Below, one piece after another: positions 51,418-59,889 of a stretch of DNA of 64,000 nt. The stretch is from assembly GCF_004801295.1 (NCBI RefSeq), contig NZ_SSOC01000003.1:186001-250000 (forward strand), written 5' to 3'. How positions within the stretch are numbered: the stretch's first letter is position 1; every line of letters starts with the position of its first letter. Both the position numbers and the translations under genes were made by a program. Origin of the DNA: Pseudothauera nasutitermitis (GTDB lineage: Bacteria; Pseudomonadota; Gammaproteobacteria; Burkholderiales; Rhodocyclaceae). The notes under the pieces are model-generated. The model had not been told where the DNA came from and ran no database searches. It saw nothing but the letters and a program-made list of their open reading frames with translations.

Positions 51418-53856
51418 ATGCGAACCGGCCGCCGCCGTCCCCTCCACCCCCTGCCCGCGCCACGCCACACCCGGCTTGCCGCCGCCCTGTGCCACGCCCT
51501 GCTTTGCACCACGCTCGGCGCCGTTTCACTGCCGCTCGCCGCCCAGCAAAACGCTCCCGCCGATGCTTCGGCCACCTTCGACATCGCCGCCGGGCCGCTC
51601 GACACGGCCCTGGACACGCTCGCCCGCCAGGCCGGCATCTCCATCCTGTACGACAGCCAGGCCCTGCACGGCCACTCGGCCCCCGCGCTCAGCGGCGCCC
51701 ATCCCATCGAAGCCGCGCTGACCCGCCTGCTGGCGGGGAGTGGTTTCATGGCGGTACAGACCGAACGCGGCGACTACCGGCTCGTCCCCGCACCTGCATC
51801 CCCTGCCACGCAGTTGCCGGAAGTCGCGGTGACCGCAGCGGCCGAACGCGCTGGCGTGACGGAGGGAACCGGGCGCTATACCACCGGCAGCACCCGCAGC
51901 GCCACCGGCCTGAACCTCTCGCTGCGCGAGACACCGCAATCGGTCAGCGTGGTGACGCGCCAGCAAATCGAAGACCAGGGTTACATCACGGCCAAAGAGG
52001 CCTTGGACAACGTTACCGGGGTCCATGGACTGGCCTGGGACACCAAGCGAACCTATTACTGGGTGCGGGGCTTTTCCGTAGACCGGGTTTCCTACGATGG
52101 CGTCGTCAGCAATGACGTCAGCGGTGGCAGCTATGGCGATAACGCGCAGGACCTTGCGTTCTACGACCGTGTCGAAGTGGTGCGGGGCGCTACGGGTTTG
52201 CTGACCGGCGCGGGAGAACCGTCCGCCACCATCAACTACGTGCGCAAGCGCGCGAACAGCAAGACGTTCCAGGGCGAGGCCAGTGTGGATGCCGGCTCCT
52301 GGGACAACCTGCGCGGCAGCGTGGACTTGTCCACCCCGCTGACCGGCGATGGGCGGGTGCGTGCCCGCGTGGTGGCCGTGGCGCAGGAAAAGGAATCCTT
52401 CCGCGACTATTACGAAGGCAGCAAGCGGGCGCTCTACGGCACCGTCGAGGCGGACATCACCTCGCAGACGCGGCTGTCGCTTGGTGTGGAATACCAGCGC
52501 GACAAGCCCACCGGGGCGACCTGGGGCGGCCTGCCGCTGCTCTACAGCGACGGCACGCGCACCAACTGGTCCCGGTCCATGAACGCAGGCACGCGCTGGA
52601 CCCGCTGGGACAGCACCACCCAGTCGGTATTCGCCGATCTGGAGCATCATTTCAACAATGGCTGGAGTCTCAAAGGCAACCTGAATTACCGGGAAATGGA
52701 CTACCAGACCAAGCTGTTCTACCAGTATGGCAACCTGGACCGCGATACCGGGATCGTGCCTTCAGCACCATACCCCTGGAAAGGCGATGCCACCTATCGG
52801 CAGAGCACCGGTTCCTTGCAGGCCAGCGGGCCTTTTTCCCTGCTGGGGCGCGAGCATGAACTGATGGTGGGGTTCAACAGTACCCGGCGGCGTGCGCAGG
52901 ACGAAAGTTGGAATGCCATCAATGCTGCGGCAATCGGCGACTACCATCAATGGGATGGTTCCTACCCTGAACCCGACTGGGGCAACTACACCCGCAGCGA
53001 CGTGACGCGCACCCGCGAAAACGCGCTCTACGTGGCCACGCGCCTGTCGGTGGCCGACCCGCTCAAGGTGATTCTGGGCGGGCGCCACACGAGCTGGCGC
53101 AGCACGGTCGCCACCACCCGGCGCGCTCACAAGGAGTTCGCGCCCTATGTCGGCGTGGTTTACGACCTGGGGCAGGCCCATTCCCTGTATGCCAGCTACA
53201 CCGAGATATTCAGTCCGCAGAATTACCGCGATGTCCATGGCCGCTACCTCGATCCCGCCACCGGCTCCAACTACGAGATCGGCCTGAAGGGCGAATACCT
53301 GGAGGGCAGGCTCAACGCCTCGGTAGCCCTTTTCAGGACGCTCAAGGACGATGTCGCCACACAGGACGGCACGAACCTGGTGCCGGGCACGACCAGTTAT
53401 GCCTATGTGGGAGCCGATGGCGTGAAAAGCCGCGGCATCGAGGCCGAGATTTCCGGCGAGTTGCTGCCGGGGTGGAACCTGACTGCGGGCATTGCGCGCA
53501 CGCTGACGAAAAATCCGGATGGCTCCGCCTTCAATCCCTATCTGCCCAGAACCCTGTTCAATGCAGGCACGTCCTGGAGGCTGCCCGGCGCATGGAACCG
53601 CCTGACGGTGGGCGGCAACGTCCGGTGGCAGAACGCGACCTATACCAATCTCACCGTCACGTCCGGCACCTACCGCTACGAACAGCCTTCGTTCGCCGTC
53701 GTCGGCCTCATGGCGCGCTACGAATTCGCGCCGCAGTTGTCATTGCAGGTCAACGTCAACAATCTGTTCGACAAGAAATACTGGGCTCACTACTCAGGCC
53801 AGGGGACCTACGGAGATCCGCGCAATTTCTACGCCACGCTGAAGTACAAGTTCTGA
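51418..53856 (+). CDS. second TonB-dependent siderophore receptor with STN domain
   Basis: 812 residues. Signal sequence about 1-42 (ends PLAAQQN); STN domain about 50-105 (FDIAAGPLDTALDTLARQAG); plug with LRETPQSVSVVTRQQIEDQG and VEVVRGATGLLTGAGEPSAT; barrel with LYASYTEIFSPQNYRD and terminal FYATLKYKF ending in Phe. Same class as the receptor at 9708 (FpvA/FoxA/FhuE-like) but clearly different in sequence. Uptake of a ferric siderophore with signalling through its FecR/FecI. Ligand unknown. Confidence 0.92.
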   Translation: MRTGRRRPLHPLPAPRHTRLAAALCHALLCTTLGAVSLPLAAQQNAPADASATFDIAAGPLDTALDTLARQAGISILYDSQALHGHSAPALSGAHPIEAALTRLLAGSGFMAVQTERGDYRLVPAPASPATQLPEVAVTAAAERAGVTEGTGRYTTGSTRSATGLNLSLRETPQSVSVVTRQQIEDQGYITAKEALDNVTGVHGLAWDTKRTYYWVRGFSVDRVSYDGVVSNDVSGGSYGDNAQDLAFYDRVEVVRGATGLLTGAGEPSATINYVRKRANSKTFQGEASVDAGSWDNLRGSVDLSTPLTGDGRVRARVVAVAQEKESFRDYYEGSKRALYGTVEADITSQTRLSLGVEYQRDKPTGATWGGLPLLYSDGTRTNWSRSMNAGTRWTRWDSTTQSVFADLEHHFNNGWSLKGNLNYREMDYQTKLFYQYGNLDRDTGIVPSAPYPWKGDATYRQSTGSLQASGPFSLLGREHELMVGFNSTRRRAQDESWNAINAAAIGDYHQWDGSYPEPDWGNYTRSDVTRTRENALYVATRLSVADPLKVILGGRHTSWRSTVATTRRAHKEFAPYVGVVYDLGQAHSLYASYTEIFSPQNYRDVHGRYLDPATGSNYEIGLKGEYLEGRLNASVALFRTLKDDVATQDGTNLVPGTTSYAYVGADGVKSRGIEAEISGELLPGWNLTAGIARTLTKNPDGSAFNPYLPRTLFNAGTSWRLPGAWNRLTVGGNVRWQNATYTNLTVTSGTYRYEQPSFAVVGLMARYEFAPQLSLQVNVNNLFDKKYWAHYSGQGTYGDPRNFYATLKYKF

Positions 53857-53873
53857 GCAGACGGCGCATTCCC

Positions 53874-53897
53874 TTGAGGCCGCTGCTGCGGCCTCAA
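53874..53897 (+). terminator. hairpin after second receptor gene
   Basis: Perfect 10-bp stem TTGAGGCCGC (53874-53883), TGCT loop, complement at 53888-53897. Only a weak T-rich stretch follows, so termination efficiency is uncertain. Confidence 0.55.
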
Positions 53898-53957
53898 TTC
53901 CGGAGAAAAGGAATTCAGAATAATATCGACTTCAATGAATTTCAAAATACAGCAATA

Positions 53958-53971
53958 TTGATCCATCTCAA
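53958..53971 (+). promoter_or_regulatory. possible FNR/Dnr-type box before chorismatase-like gene
   Basis: TTGAT-CCAT-CTCAA; left half perfect, right half one mismatch. It lies about 137 bp before the start in an AT-rich spacer. No well-placed -10 was seen 40 bp downstream, so the assignment is weak. Confidence 0.35.
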
Positions 53972-54107
53972 TAAATCACAGCCCAACTAATCCACTCCCA
54001 CTCGTTCGTCTGAGTTTAATACCCGATCGTCCAAACCGTCCCCTGCCGCCTTTTTTCACCTTTCTCCCAGGAATACACTGGCCGAACGAAAGAGGCAGGA
54101 GGACAGA

Positions 54108-55319
54108 ATGCCATATCGAGAAGCCAGCAATCCTTCAACAGGTGAAGATTCCGTACGGCATCTCTATGCTGTTGCATCCCCCCTTCAGGGCAATTCCAGC
54201 GAAGAGCAACTGGCGGAAGCGGTTGCCCGCATCAGCAATGAATTCTCCGCAAAGGGCGGATTCATCACAAACCAGACGGTATTCCTCCGAGATCCCGATC
54301 AAATCGAAAGCATAGAACGGCGGCTGGCCACACTCCATGGAGAGGGGAAAATACCGGCCACCAGTTACATCAACCAAGCCCCCTGCGAACCCCGCAGCCT
54401 GCTTGCGATCGAGGCGGTAGGCATTACGGGCGCAAAGGTTGAATACCATGGGCCGCATGCCACACTGGTACACCACGACGGCATTACCTGGATTCAGACC
54501 GCTCACCGTGCGCCGGTACCCGGGAAAACCGGTGGCGCATACGATCATACCTTGCACACCCTGACGCATACCCGCAGGATGCTGGAAGGCATCGGAGCCG
54601 ATATCGGGCAGGTGGTGCGCACCTGGTTCTATGTGGGGGGCATCACATCGGATGACCTCCACAGCGTTCCAGTCACCCAGCGCTACAAGGAACTCAATCG
54701 GGCACGCAGCGACTTTTTCCGGAACATCGATTTCCTGGCCAACCGCGTCCCCAAAACCGTCGGGCACACGGTATATCCGGCCTCCACCGGAATCGGAATG
54801 GCCGGAGAGGAAATCCGCCTTTCCACACTTGCCCTGCTCACCCAGCGCAGCGATGTGGTGACCGTGCCCCTGGAAAATCCCCGCCAGACAGCCGCCTTCG
54901 ATTACGCCCGGCATTACAGCCCTCAATCGCCCAAGTTTTCCAGGGCCATGGCCGTGGTAAACGGAAACCAGGCAATCACCTACGTTTCCGGAACGGCCTC
55001 GATCACCGCATCGGAAACCCGCCATGCGGGCGATGCCGCGAGGCAGACCGAGGAAACGCTGGAGAATATCCGCGCCCTGATCGGCGAGGATAATCTGGCC
55101 AAACACGGCCTGCCCGGATTCGGCACCGATCTGGACGGATTGGGCCTTGTGCGCGCGTATGTGAAAAATGTCGAGGACTATCCCGCGATACGTGCTGTTT
55201 GCGAGAAGCGGCTTGGTACGCGGCCCATCCTCTATGCCATCGGCGATGTGTGCCGCGATGATTTACTGGTGGAACTGGAAGGCATCGCACATTCGACCAG
55301 GGCAAGCACGGCCGGTTGA
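54108..55319 (+). CDS. chorismatase/RidA-superfamily enzyme
   Basis: 403 residues. I see three RidA-like stretches: about 15-100 (GGFITNQTVFLRDPDQIESI), about 150-250 (HTRRMLEGIGADIGQVVRTW through YPASTGIGMAGEEIRLSTLA), and about 280-395 (ITYVSGTASITASETRHAGD, then ETLENIRALIGEDNL). PASTGIG, ENPRQTAAFDYARHYSP and SGTASI are features of FkbO/Hyg5/XanB2-type chorismatases, which hydrolyse or rearrange chorismate. Cytoplasmic, no signal. AGGAGGA precedes the ATG. It lies between a siderophore receptor and the heme d1 genes, followed by an unknown partner. Substrate is inferred only. Confidence 0.6.
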   Translation: MPYREASNPSTGEDSVRHLYAVASPLQGNSSEEQLAEAVARISNEFSAKGGFITNQTVFLRDPDQIESIERRLATLHGEGKIPATSYINQAPCEPRSLLAIEAVGITGAKVEYHGPHATLVHHDGITWIQTAHRAPVPGKTGGAYDHTLHTLTHTRRMLEGIGADIGQVVRTWFYVGGITSDDLHSVPVTQRYKELNRARSDFFRNIDFLANRVPKTVGHTVYPASTGIGMAGEEIRLSTLALLTQRSDVVTVPLENPRQTAAFDYARHYSPQSPKFSRAMAVVNGNQAITYVSGTASITASETRHAGDAARQTEETLENIRALIGEDNLAKHGLPGFGTDLDGLGLVRAYVKNVEDYPAIRAVCEKRLGTRPILYAIGDVCRDDLLVELEGIAHSTRASTAG

Positions 55320-55369
55320 TGAACACGGCCGCCTGTTTTCGATTCAATCACCCAGCCGGAGAGACAAGG

Positions 55370-55852
55370 ATGTCGAAAGCCATTTACCAGGTCAGCGAAG
55401 AAACCACCCTGGACGATCTGTACGATTTACTGGAAAAGGCGATCGCACTGGTGGAGAGCCATAGCGGAATCGTGCACCGCCGCGCCCGGCCCTCCGTCGA
55501 GGCCGCCATCAAGGATTTCCGCAGATTCCGGGAGGGCGAACTGGATACCGATCTCGGCTCGAAGCGCTGGTTCAAGGCGCTTGCCAAGCTGGCCGAGGAA
55601 GTGGGCGACATGAGTCCCGAGCAATCGGCCTATGTGCTGGCGGTTGCCGAGGTTGCGCATGCCGCCGCGCACCTGGGTCACCTCAATACCGCGATGAGCC
55701 GGGGCGACCGCACCGAGGCCGACCGCAGGTATGTCGTGCTCCAGAGGGCGTATGTGAATTTCGGCCTCCAAGGCGTCAAGGAGTTCATCGGTCTCGTGGC
55801 CCCCGATGGACTCGCCGGACACCCGGCTGGGGCGGGGAAAGGCCTGGCCTGA
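55370..55852 (+). CDS. helical protein downstream of chorismatase-like gene, unknown
   Basis: 160 residues, mostly helical, no signal or Cys: TTLDDLYDLLEKAIALVESH, SVEAAIKDFRRFREGELDTD, AAAHLGHLNTAMSRGDRTEA. GGAGAGACAAGG precedes the ATG. 50 bp after the previous stop, same strand, so a two-gene unit is likely. No family recognised. Three conserved-looking His residues and Glu/Asp pairs could bind metal, but this is speculation. Confidence 0.6.
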   Translation: MSKAIYQVSEETTLDDLYDLLEKAIALVESHSGIVHRRARPSVEAAIKDFRRFREGELDTDLGSKRWFKALAKLAEEVGDMSPEQSAYVLAVAEVAHAAAHLGHLNTAMSRGDRTEADRRYVVLQRAYVNFGLQGVKEFIGLVAPDGLAGHPAGAGKGLA

Positions 55853-55873
55853 CGATCCCCCGAAGCCGAGGGC

Positions 55874-57586
55874 TCAGTGGCTCGTCCCCTCCTCCCGCAT
55901 GACCTTGTTCCACACGTTGTACTTGCCCACCGGCTTCTTCATCGGCAGCCGCTTCACTTCTTCCAGCGTGGCGGCGTCGTACACCACGATGGCGCCGTCG
56001 TCTTCCCACAGGCTGGCGAGCGCGTAGCGGCCGTCGCGGGTGAATTCGACGTGCGCCAGGGTACGGCCCGGTTCACCCGCGATCTCGCGGACGACTTCCA
56101 GGGTTTCCTTGTCGATGGCCTGCAGGATGTGCTTGTTTTCCGGGCTCATCATGGAGTCAACAAAGGCGTAGCGACTGTTTTCGTGGCTGCGCAGGAAGAA
56201 GCCGGGGCCGCGGATGGGGATGCGGCGCAGGACTTCCCAGGTCTTCAGGTCGATCACCGTGACTTCGGCGGTCTTCAGGTTGGTGCTGGCCATGACGCGG
56301 CGGCCCTGCCAGTCCCAGGTGATGCCGGAGCCCAGGTGCGGCATGCCGGCCAGCGGCAGGTCGGCCACCTTCTTGCGCACGTCCAGATTGACCACCTGCC
56401 CGGCGCCCTCGCGCGAGGCGCCCATGAGTTCCGAGTAGTCCTGGGTGAAGAAGAAGTCGTCCAGCACATCGGCGAGCTGGGTGCGGCGCGGGTTGAGGTA
56501 GCCGGGGATGAAGGCGCCTTCGCGCTGCTTGTAGTCGTGGATGAAGCCCACCGGGATGTCTTCCACGGCGCGGGTGTAGCTGATCTCCCAGACCTCCGGC
56601 ACGTCCTTGAGCGCGGCGATGAAGGACTGGCGCGGGGTGGCTTCATAGACGGCGGAGACGCGCGAGCTCTGCTTGCCGTCGCGGTCGGTGGCATCGAGCA
56701 CCTTGAGCAGGTTCAGGTCGCCGTCGAGCAGCACCAGGGTGTGCGGCAGGTAGTTGGCCACGGCGACGTGGCTGCCGTCCGGCGATACGGCGACGTTGCG
56801 CGTGTTGATGCCGGCGCGCACTTCGGCCACCACCTGCAGGTTCCACAGGTCGTACTTGGTGACCCAGCCGTCGCGCGAGCCGAAGAACACGTAGCGTCCG
56901 CCCTGGGCGAACTTGGGGCCGCCGTGCAGGGCGTGGCGGCTGGGGAAGCGGTGGATGGGCTCCAGGCGGTCGCCGTCGAGCACGGAGACGTGGTGGTCGC
57001 CGGCTTCCACCACCAGGAACAGGTTGAGCGGGTCGGCACTGAACACCGGGCGCTCGCCGAGCTGGGCGGGGTCGGCATGCTGGATGCGCGAGGCGCGGAT
57101 GTCGTCCGCGCTCCAGCGCGGCGCGGGGACCACCGGGGTATACACCCAGTCGAGCAGCTTGGTGAGCGCCTCGCCTTCGATCACCTCGGCGAAGGGCGGC
57201 ATCTGCGTGGCGGCGCGGCCTTCGCGGACGATCTTGAGCGCTTCGGCCTTGCGCAGGCGCGAGAGGTTTTCCGGCAGCAGCGCCGGGCCCATACCGCCCA
57301 GGCGGTCCACGCCGTGGCAGGCGGCGCAGTGCAGCAGGTAGTCGGCGGCGGGATCGGCGGCCCGCGCATGCGCCGGCATGAAGGCGATGGTGAGCAGGAA
57401 GGCGAGCCAGGCCAGCGCCAGCAGGATCAGGCGGCGCGCGCCCTTGGGCAGCTTGGTGGCGGACGGCGGCAGCGGCCCGGTGCTGGGCGGCTTGGCATCT
57501 TCTTCCACCCAGGGCTCCAACGGGCGCGGCATGTAGTCGCGCAGGGCTTTGTATTCGGGGTCCTTCTGCGGAGCTTGCTGGCTCAT
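55874..57586 (-). CDS. nirN: NirN, dihydro-heme d1 dehydrogenase
   Basis: 570 residues. N-terminal extension (about 1-50, cytoplasmic, Pro-rich) then a transmembrane/signal helix (about 52-72), c-type cytochrome domain with CAACH (Cys87, Cys90, His91) and Met in MPPFAEVIEG, then a d1-type eight-blade propeller (FLVVEAGDHHVSVLDGDRLE through HVEFTRDGRYALASLW). NirN introduces the acrylate double bond as the last step of heme d1 synthesis; it resembles NirS but lies inside the assembly operon. The long lead before the helix is unusual. Overlaps the nirJ stop (ATGA). Confidence 0.85.
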   Translation of the reverse strand: MSQQAPQKDPEYKALRDYMPRPLEPWVEEDAKPPSTGPLPPSATKLPKGARRLILLALAWLAFLLTIAFMPAHARAADPAADYLLHCAACHGVDRLGGMGPALLPENLSRLRKAEALKIVREGRAATQMPPFAEVIEGEALTKLLDWVYTPVVPAPRWSADDIRASRIQHADPAQLGERPVFSADPLNLFLVVEAGDHHVSVLDGDRLEPIHRFPSRHALHGGPKFAQGGRYVFFGSRDGWVTKYDLWNLQVVAEVRAGINTRNVAVSPDGSHVAVANYLPHTLVLLDGDLNLLKVLDATDRDGKQSSRVSAVYEATPRQSFIAALKDVPEVWEISYTRAVEDIPVGFIHDYKQREGAFIPGYLNPRRTQLADVLDDFFFTQDYSELMGASREGAGQVVNLDVRKKVADLPLAGMPHLGSGITWDWQGRRVMASTNLKTAEVTVIDLKTWEVLRRIPIRGPGFFLRSHENSRYAFVDSMMSPENKHILQAIDKETLEVVREIAGEPGRTLAHVEFTRDGRYALASLWEDDGAIVVYDAATLEEVKRLPMKKPVGKYNVWNKVMREEGTSH

Positions 57587-58809
57587 GGGGTCACCGTGCG
57601 GGCGGCGGAACGCCGGATGGGGATGAAGGGGGTGGTGAGCACGCGCTCACCCGCATCGTCGTCGGCCACGCCGATTTCGTCGTTGGAGAGGTAGCAGGCC
57701 GGGTCTTCGGCCCACACGTCGCCGGTGATCTGCCCGGCGCGCACGCGCGAGCTGCCGTTGCACACCTCCAGCCAGGCGCATTGCCCGCAGCGCCCGCCGA
57801 CGCGGCGCGGGTGCTGGCGCAGGCCGGCCATCAGCGGGTTGGAGAGGTCGCTCCAGATCGCCGAGAACGGCCGCTGGCGCACGCTGCCGAGCGCTTCGTG
57901 CCACCACATGGTGTCCGGGTGCACCACGCCCAGGTTGTCGATGTTGGCCACGTTGACGCCGCTGGCGTTGCCGCCCCACTGGCGCAGGCGGGCTTCGATG
58001 TGGGCGGCGCGCTCGGGGAAGCGCTGGCGCACCCAGTGCAGCAGGTAGATGCCGTCGGCGTCGTTGTTGCCGGTGACGAATTCGTGCTTCACGCCGGCGC
58101 GCTCCAGGCGCAGACAGGTGTCGAACAGCAGGTCCATGGCCTGCCGGGTAGTGTGGTGGCGGGCGTCGTCGGCACGGTACTTGTTGCCGCGCCCGGCGTA
58201 GTTGAGGTGGGAGAAGTAGAACTTGTGGATGCCTTCGTCCTCCACCAGGCGCAGCAGGGCCGGCAGGTCGTGGGCGTTGTCCTCGGTCATGGTGTAGCGC
58301 ACGCCCACCTTCAGGCCGCGCTCGCGGCACAGGCGGATGCCGGCCAGCGAGGCGTCGAAGGCACCCTGCAGGCGGCGGAAGCGGTCGTGCGTGGCACCAA
58401 TGCCGTCCAGGCTGACGCCCACGTAGTCGAAGCCCACGTCGGCGATGGCGCCGATGTTGTGTGCGCCGATCAGCGTGCCGTTGGTGGACAGGCCCACGTA
58501 GAAGCCCATTTCCTTGGCGCGCCGGCCGATGTCGAAGATGTCCGGGCGCAGCAGCGGCTCGCCGCCGGAGAGGATCAGCACCGGCACACGGAAGTCCTTC
58601 AGGTCGTCCATGACCCGGTACACCTCGGCGGTGCTCAATTCCCCGGCGAAGTCGGTGTCGGCGGAAATCGAGTAGCAGTGCTTGCAGGTGAGGTTGCAGC
58701 GCCGGATCAGGTTCCAGATGACCACCGGGCCGGGCGGGTTGCGCCGCGGGCCGGGCGCGACCGCACAGGCCGGGTCGAGTTCGCGGATGAACTGGGAGAT
58801 GCGGAACAT
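57583..58809 (-). CDS. nirJ: NirJ, radical SAM heme d1 synthase
   Basis: 408 residues. Radical SAM cluster motif CNLTCKHC (Cys38, Cys42, Cys45), then ILSGGEPLLRPD (SAM contact) and STNGTLIG; C-terminal SPASM-like Cys set in GRCGQCAWLEVCNGSSRVR and DPACYLSNDE for an auxiliary cluster. It replaces propionate side chains with oxo groups on the d1 precursor. It begins 71 bp after the nirH stop and has an FNR/Dnr-type box just before it. Confidence 0.95.
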   Translation of the reverse strand: MFRISQFIRELDPACAVAPGPRRNPPGPVVIWNLIRRCNLTCKHCYSISADTDFAGELSTAEVYRVMDDLKDFRVPVLILSGGEPLLRPDIFDIGRRAKEMGFYVGLSTNGTLIGAHNIGAIADVGFDYVGVSLDGIGATHDRFRRLQGAFDASLAGIRLCRERGLKVGVRYTMTEDNAHDLPALLRLVEDEGIHKFYFSHLNYAGRGNKYRADDARHHTTRQAMDLLFDTCLRLERAGVKHEFVTGNNDADGIYLLHWVRQRFPERAAHIEARLRQWGGNASGVNVANIDNLGVVHPDTMWWHEALGSVRQRPFSAIWSDLSNPLMAGLRQHPRRVGGRCGQCAWLEVCNGSSRVRAGQITGDVWAEDPACYLSNDEIGVADDDAGERVLTTPFIPIRRSAARTVTP

Positions 58810-58869
58810 GGCGGTTCTCGTGTGGATGGCCGATGGGGCCGATTACAGCCGGACGCGCCGCCGGGCGGA

Positions 58870-58883
58870 ATGATGCGTATCAA
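58870..58883 (-). promoter_or_regulatory. FNR/Dnr-type box before nirJ
   Basis: On the minus strand TTGAT-ACGC-ATCAT, one mismatch from the dyad. It covers the last codons of nirH; its centre lies 67 bp before the nirJ start. Suggests that nirJ-nirN can be transcribed separately. Confidence 0.6.
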
Positions 58884-59410
58884 TCCCGCAGCCGCAGCCC
58901 GGTCTTTTTGAGGATGGCGGTGGAAAACAGCACGTCGTGGGCACGCACGGCGCCGGGGCAGGCATGCGCGAGCAGCGCGCGGATTTCATCCACACGGGCC
59001 AGCACTTCCTCGCGGCTGCCGCCATGCACCATGGCGAACAGGTTGTAGGGCCAGTCCGGCGGGCAGCGAGGACGGCGGTAGCAGTGGGTGACGAAGTCCA
59101 GCGCGCCGACGCGCTCGCCGGCCGCGTCGACGGCGGCATCGTGCACGTCCCACACGCTCATGCCGTTGGCGGTGTAGCCCAGCGCATAGTGGTTGGGCAC
59201 GGCGCCGATGCGGCGGATCACGCCGTTGTCGAGCATGGCGGAGAGGCGGCGGATGACTTCCGCCTCGGCGATGCCCAGGCGCGCGGCCACCGCCTCGTAG
59301 GGCTTGGGCAGCAGCGGCAGGCCGCCCTGGGTGGCGCGGATCAGGCAGCGGTCGATGTCGTCGAGTGCGACCGCCTGCGGGGCGGCATCGTCCTGGCCGG
59401 GGGCGTTCAT
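58880..59410 (-). CDS. nirH: NirH, siroheme decarboxylase subunit
   Basis: 176 residues, Lrp/AsnC-like winged helix (about 16-65) plus ligand domain. RRIGAVPNHYALGYTANGMS (about 65-85) with the His and Tyr typical of NirH/NirL-type subunits. The Nir D-L-G-H set decarboxylates siroheme to didecarboxysiroheme. G versus H is assigned by gene order and by the VPNHYALGY form. It starts inside the nirG stop (ATGA). Confidence 0.85.
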   Translation of the reverse strand: MNAPGQDDAAPQAVALDDIDRCLIRATQGGLPLLPKPYEAVAARLGIAEAEVIRRLSAMLDNGVIRRIGAVPNHYALGYTANGMSVWDVHDAAVDAAGERVGALDFVTHCYRRPRCPPDWPYNLFAMVHGGSREEVLARVDEIRALLAHACPGAVRAHDVLFSTAILKKTGLRLRD

Positions 59411-59889
59411 CGGACCTCCAGTTGCATGCCCACGAAGTACTCGCGTTCCTTGGGGAAGAGATGCACGGCCAGCCCGGTGCGGCGTTCGATTTCACGCGCG
59501 CTGGCGTGCACGTCATCGGGCGTTTCGGTGGCGAGCACGAACCACATGTTCAAGCGGTGCTCACGGCGGTAGTTGTGCGCGACCTCGGGAATCTCGTTGA
59601 CCTGGACGACCACCTCGCCCCAGCGCGCCTCGGGCACTTCCATGGCGGCCAGGCAGAAGGCGCCGCCGGCGCGCTCGATCTGGAACATCGGGCCGAAACG
59701 GGACAGCACGCGATTGGCGAGCAGGCGGCGCAGGCGGCGGATGACTTCTTCCTCGCCGATGCCCAGGCGCTCGGCGACCACGCCGTAGGGCCGGTGGGTG
59801 AGCGGAAAGCCGCCCTGCAGGCTGTTGATGAGCCGGCGGTCGATGTCGTCCAGCGGGTCGCGCGGCGCTGGTGGCGGCGTTTCAGGCAT
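59407..59889 (-). CDS. nirG: NirG, siroheme decarboxylase subunit
   Basis: 160 residues from the ATG at 59889. Lrp-like HTH (DIDRRLINSLQGGFPLTHRP) followed by VLSRFGPMFQIERAGGAFCL, NEIPEVAHNYRREHRLNMWF and the C-terminal EREYFVGMQLEVR. The HNYRREHRLNMWFVL segment carries the His thought to act in decarboxylation. Overlaps both neighbours. Confidence 0.85.
   Translation of the reverse strand: MPETPPPAPRDPLDDIDRRLINSLQGGFPLTHRPYGVVAERLGIGEEEVIRRLRRLLANRVLSRFGPMFQIERAGGAFCLAAMEVPEARWGEVVVQVNEIPEVAHNYRREHRLNMWFVLATETPDDVHASAREIERRTGLAVHLFPKEREYFVGMQLEVR

Noticed and set aside
55874-57586. Possibility that this gene is nirS (nitrite reductase)
   Set aside because: It lies last in the assembly operon after nirJ, has a membrane-anchored start and matches NirN in order; it was therefore called nirN, though an alignment would settle it.
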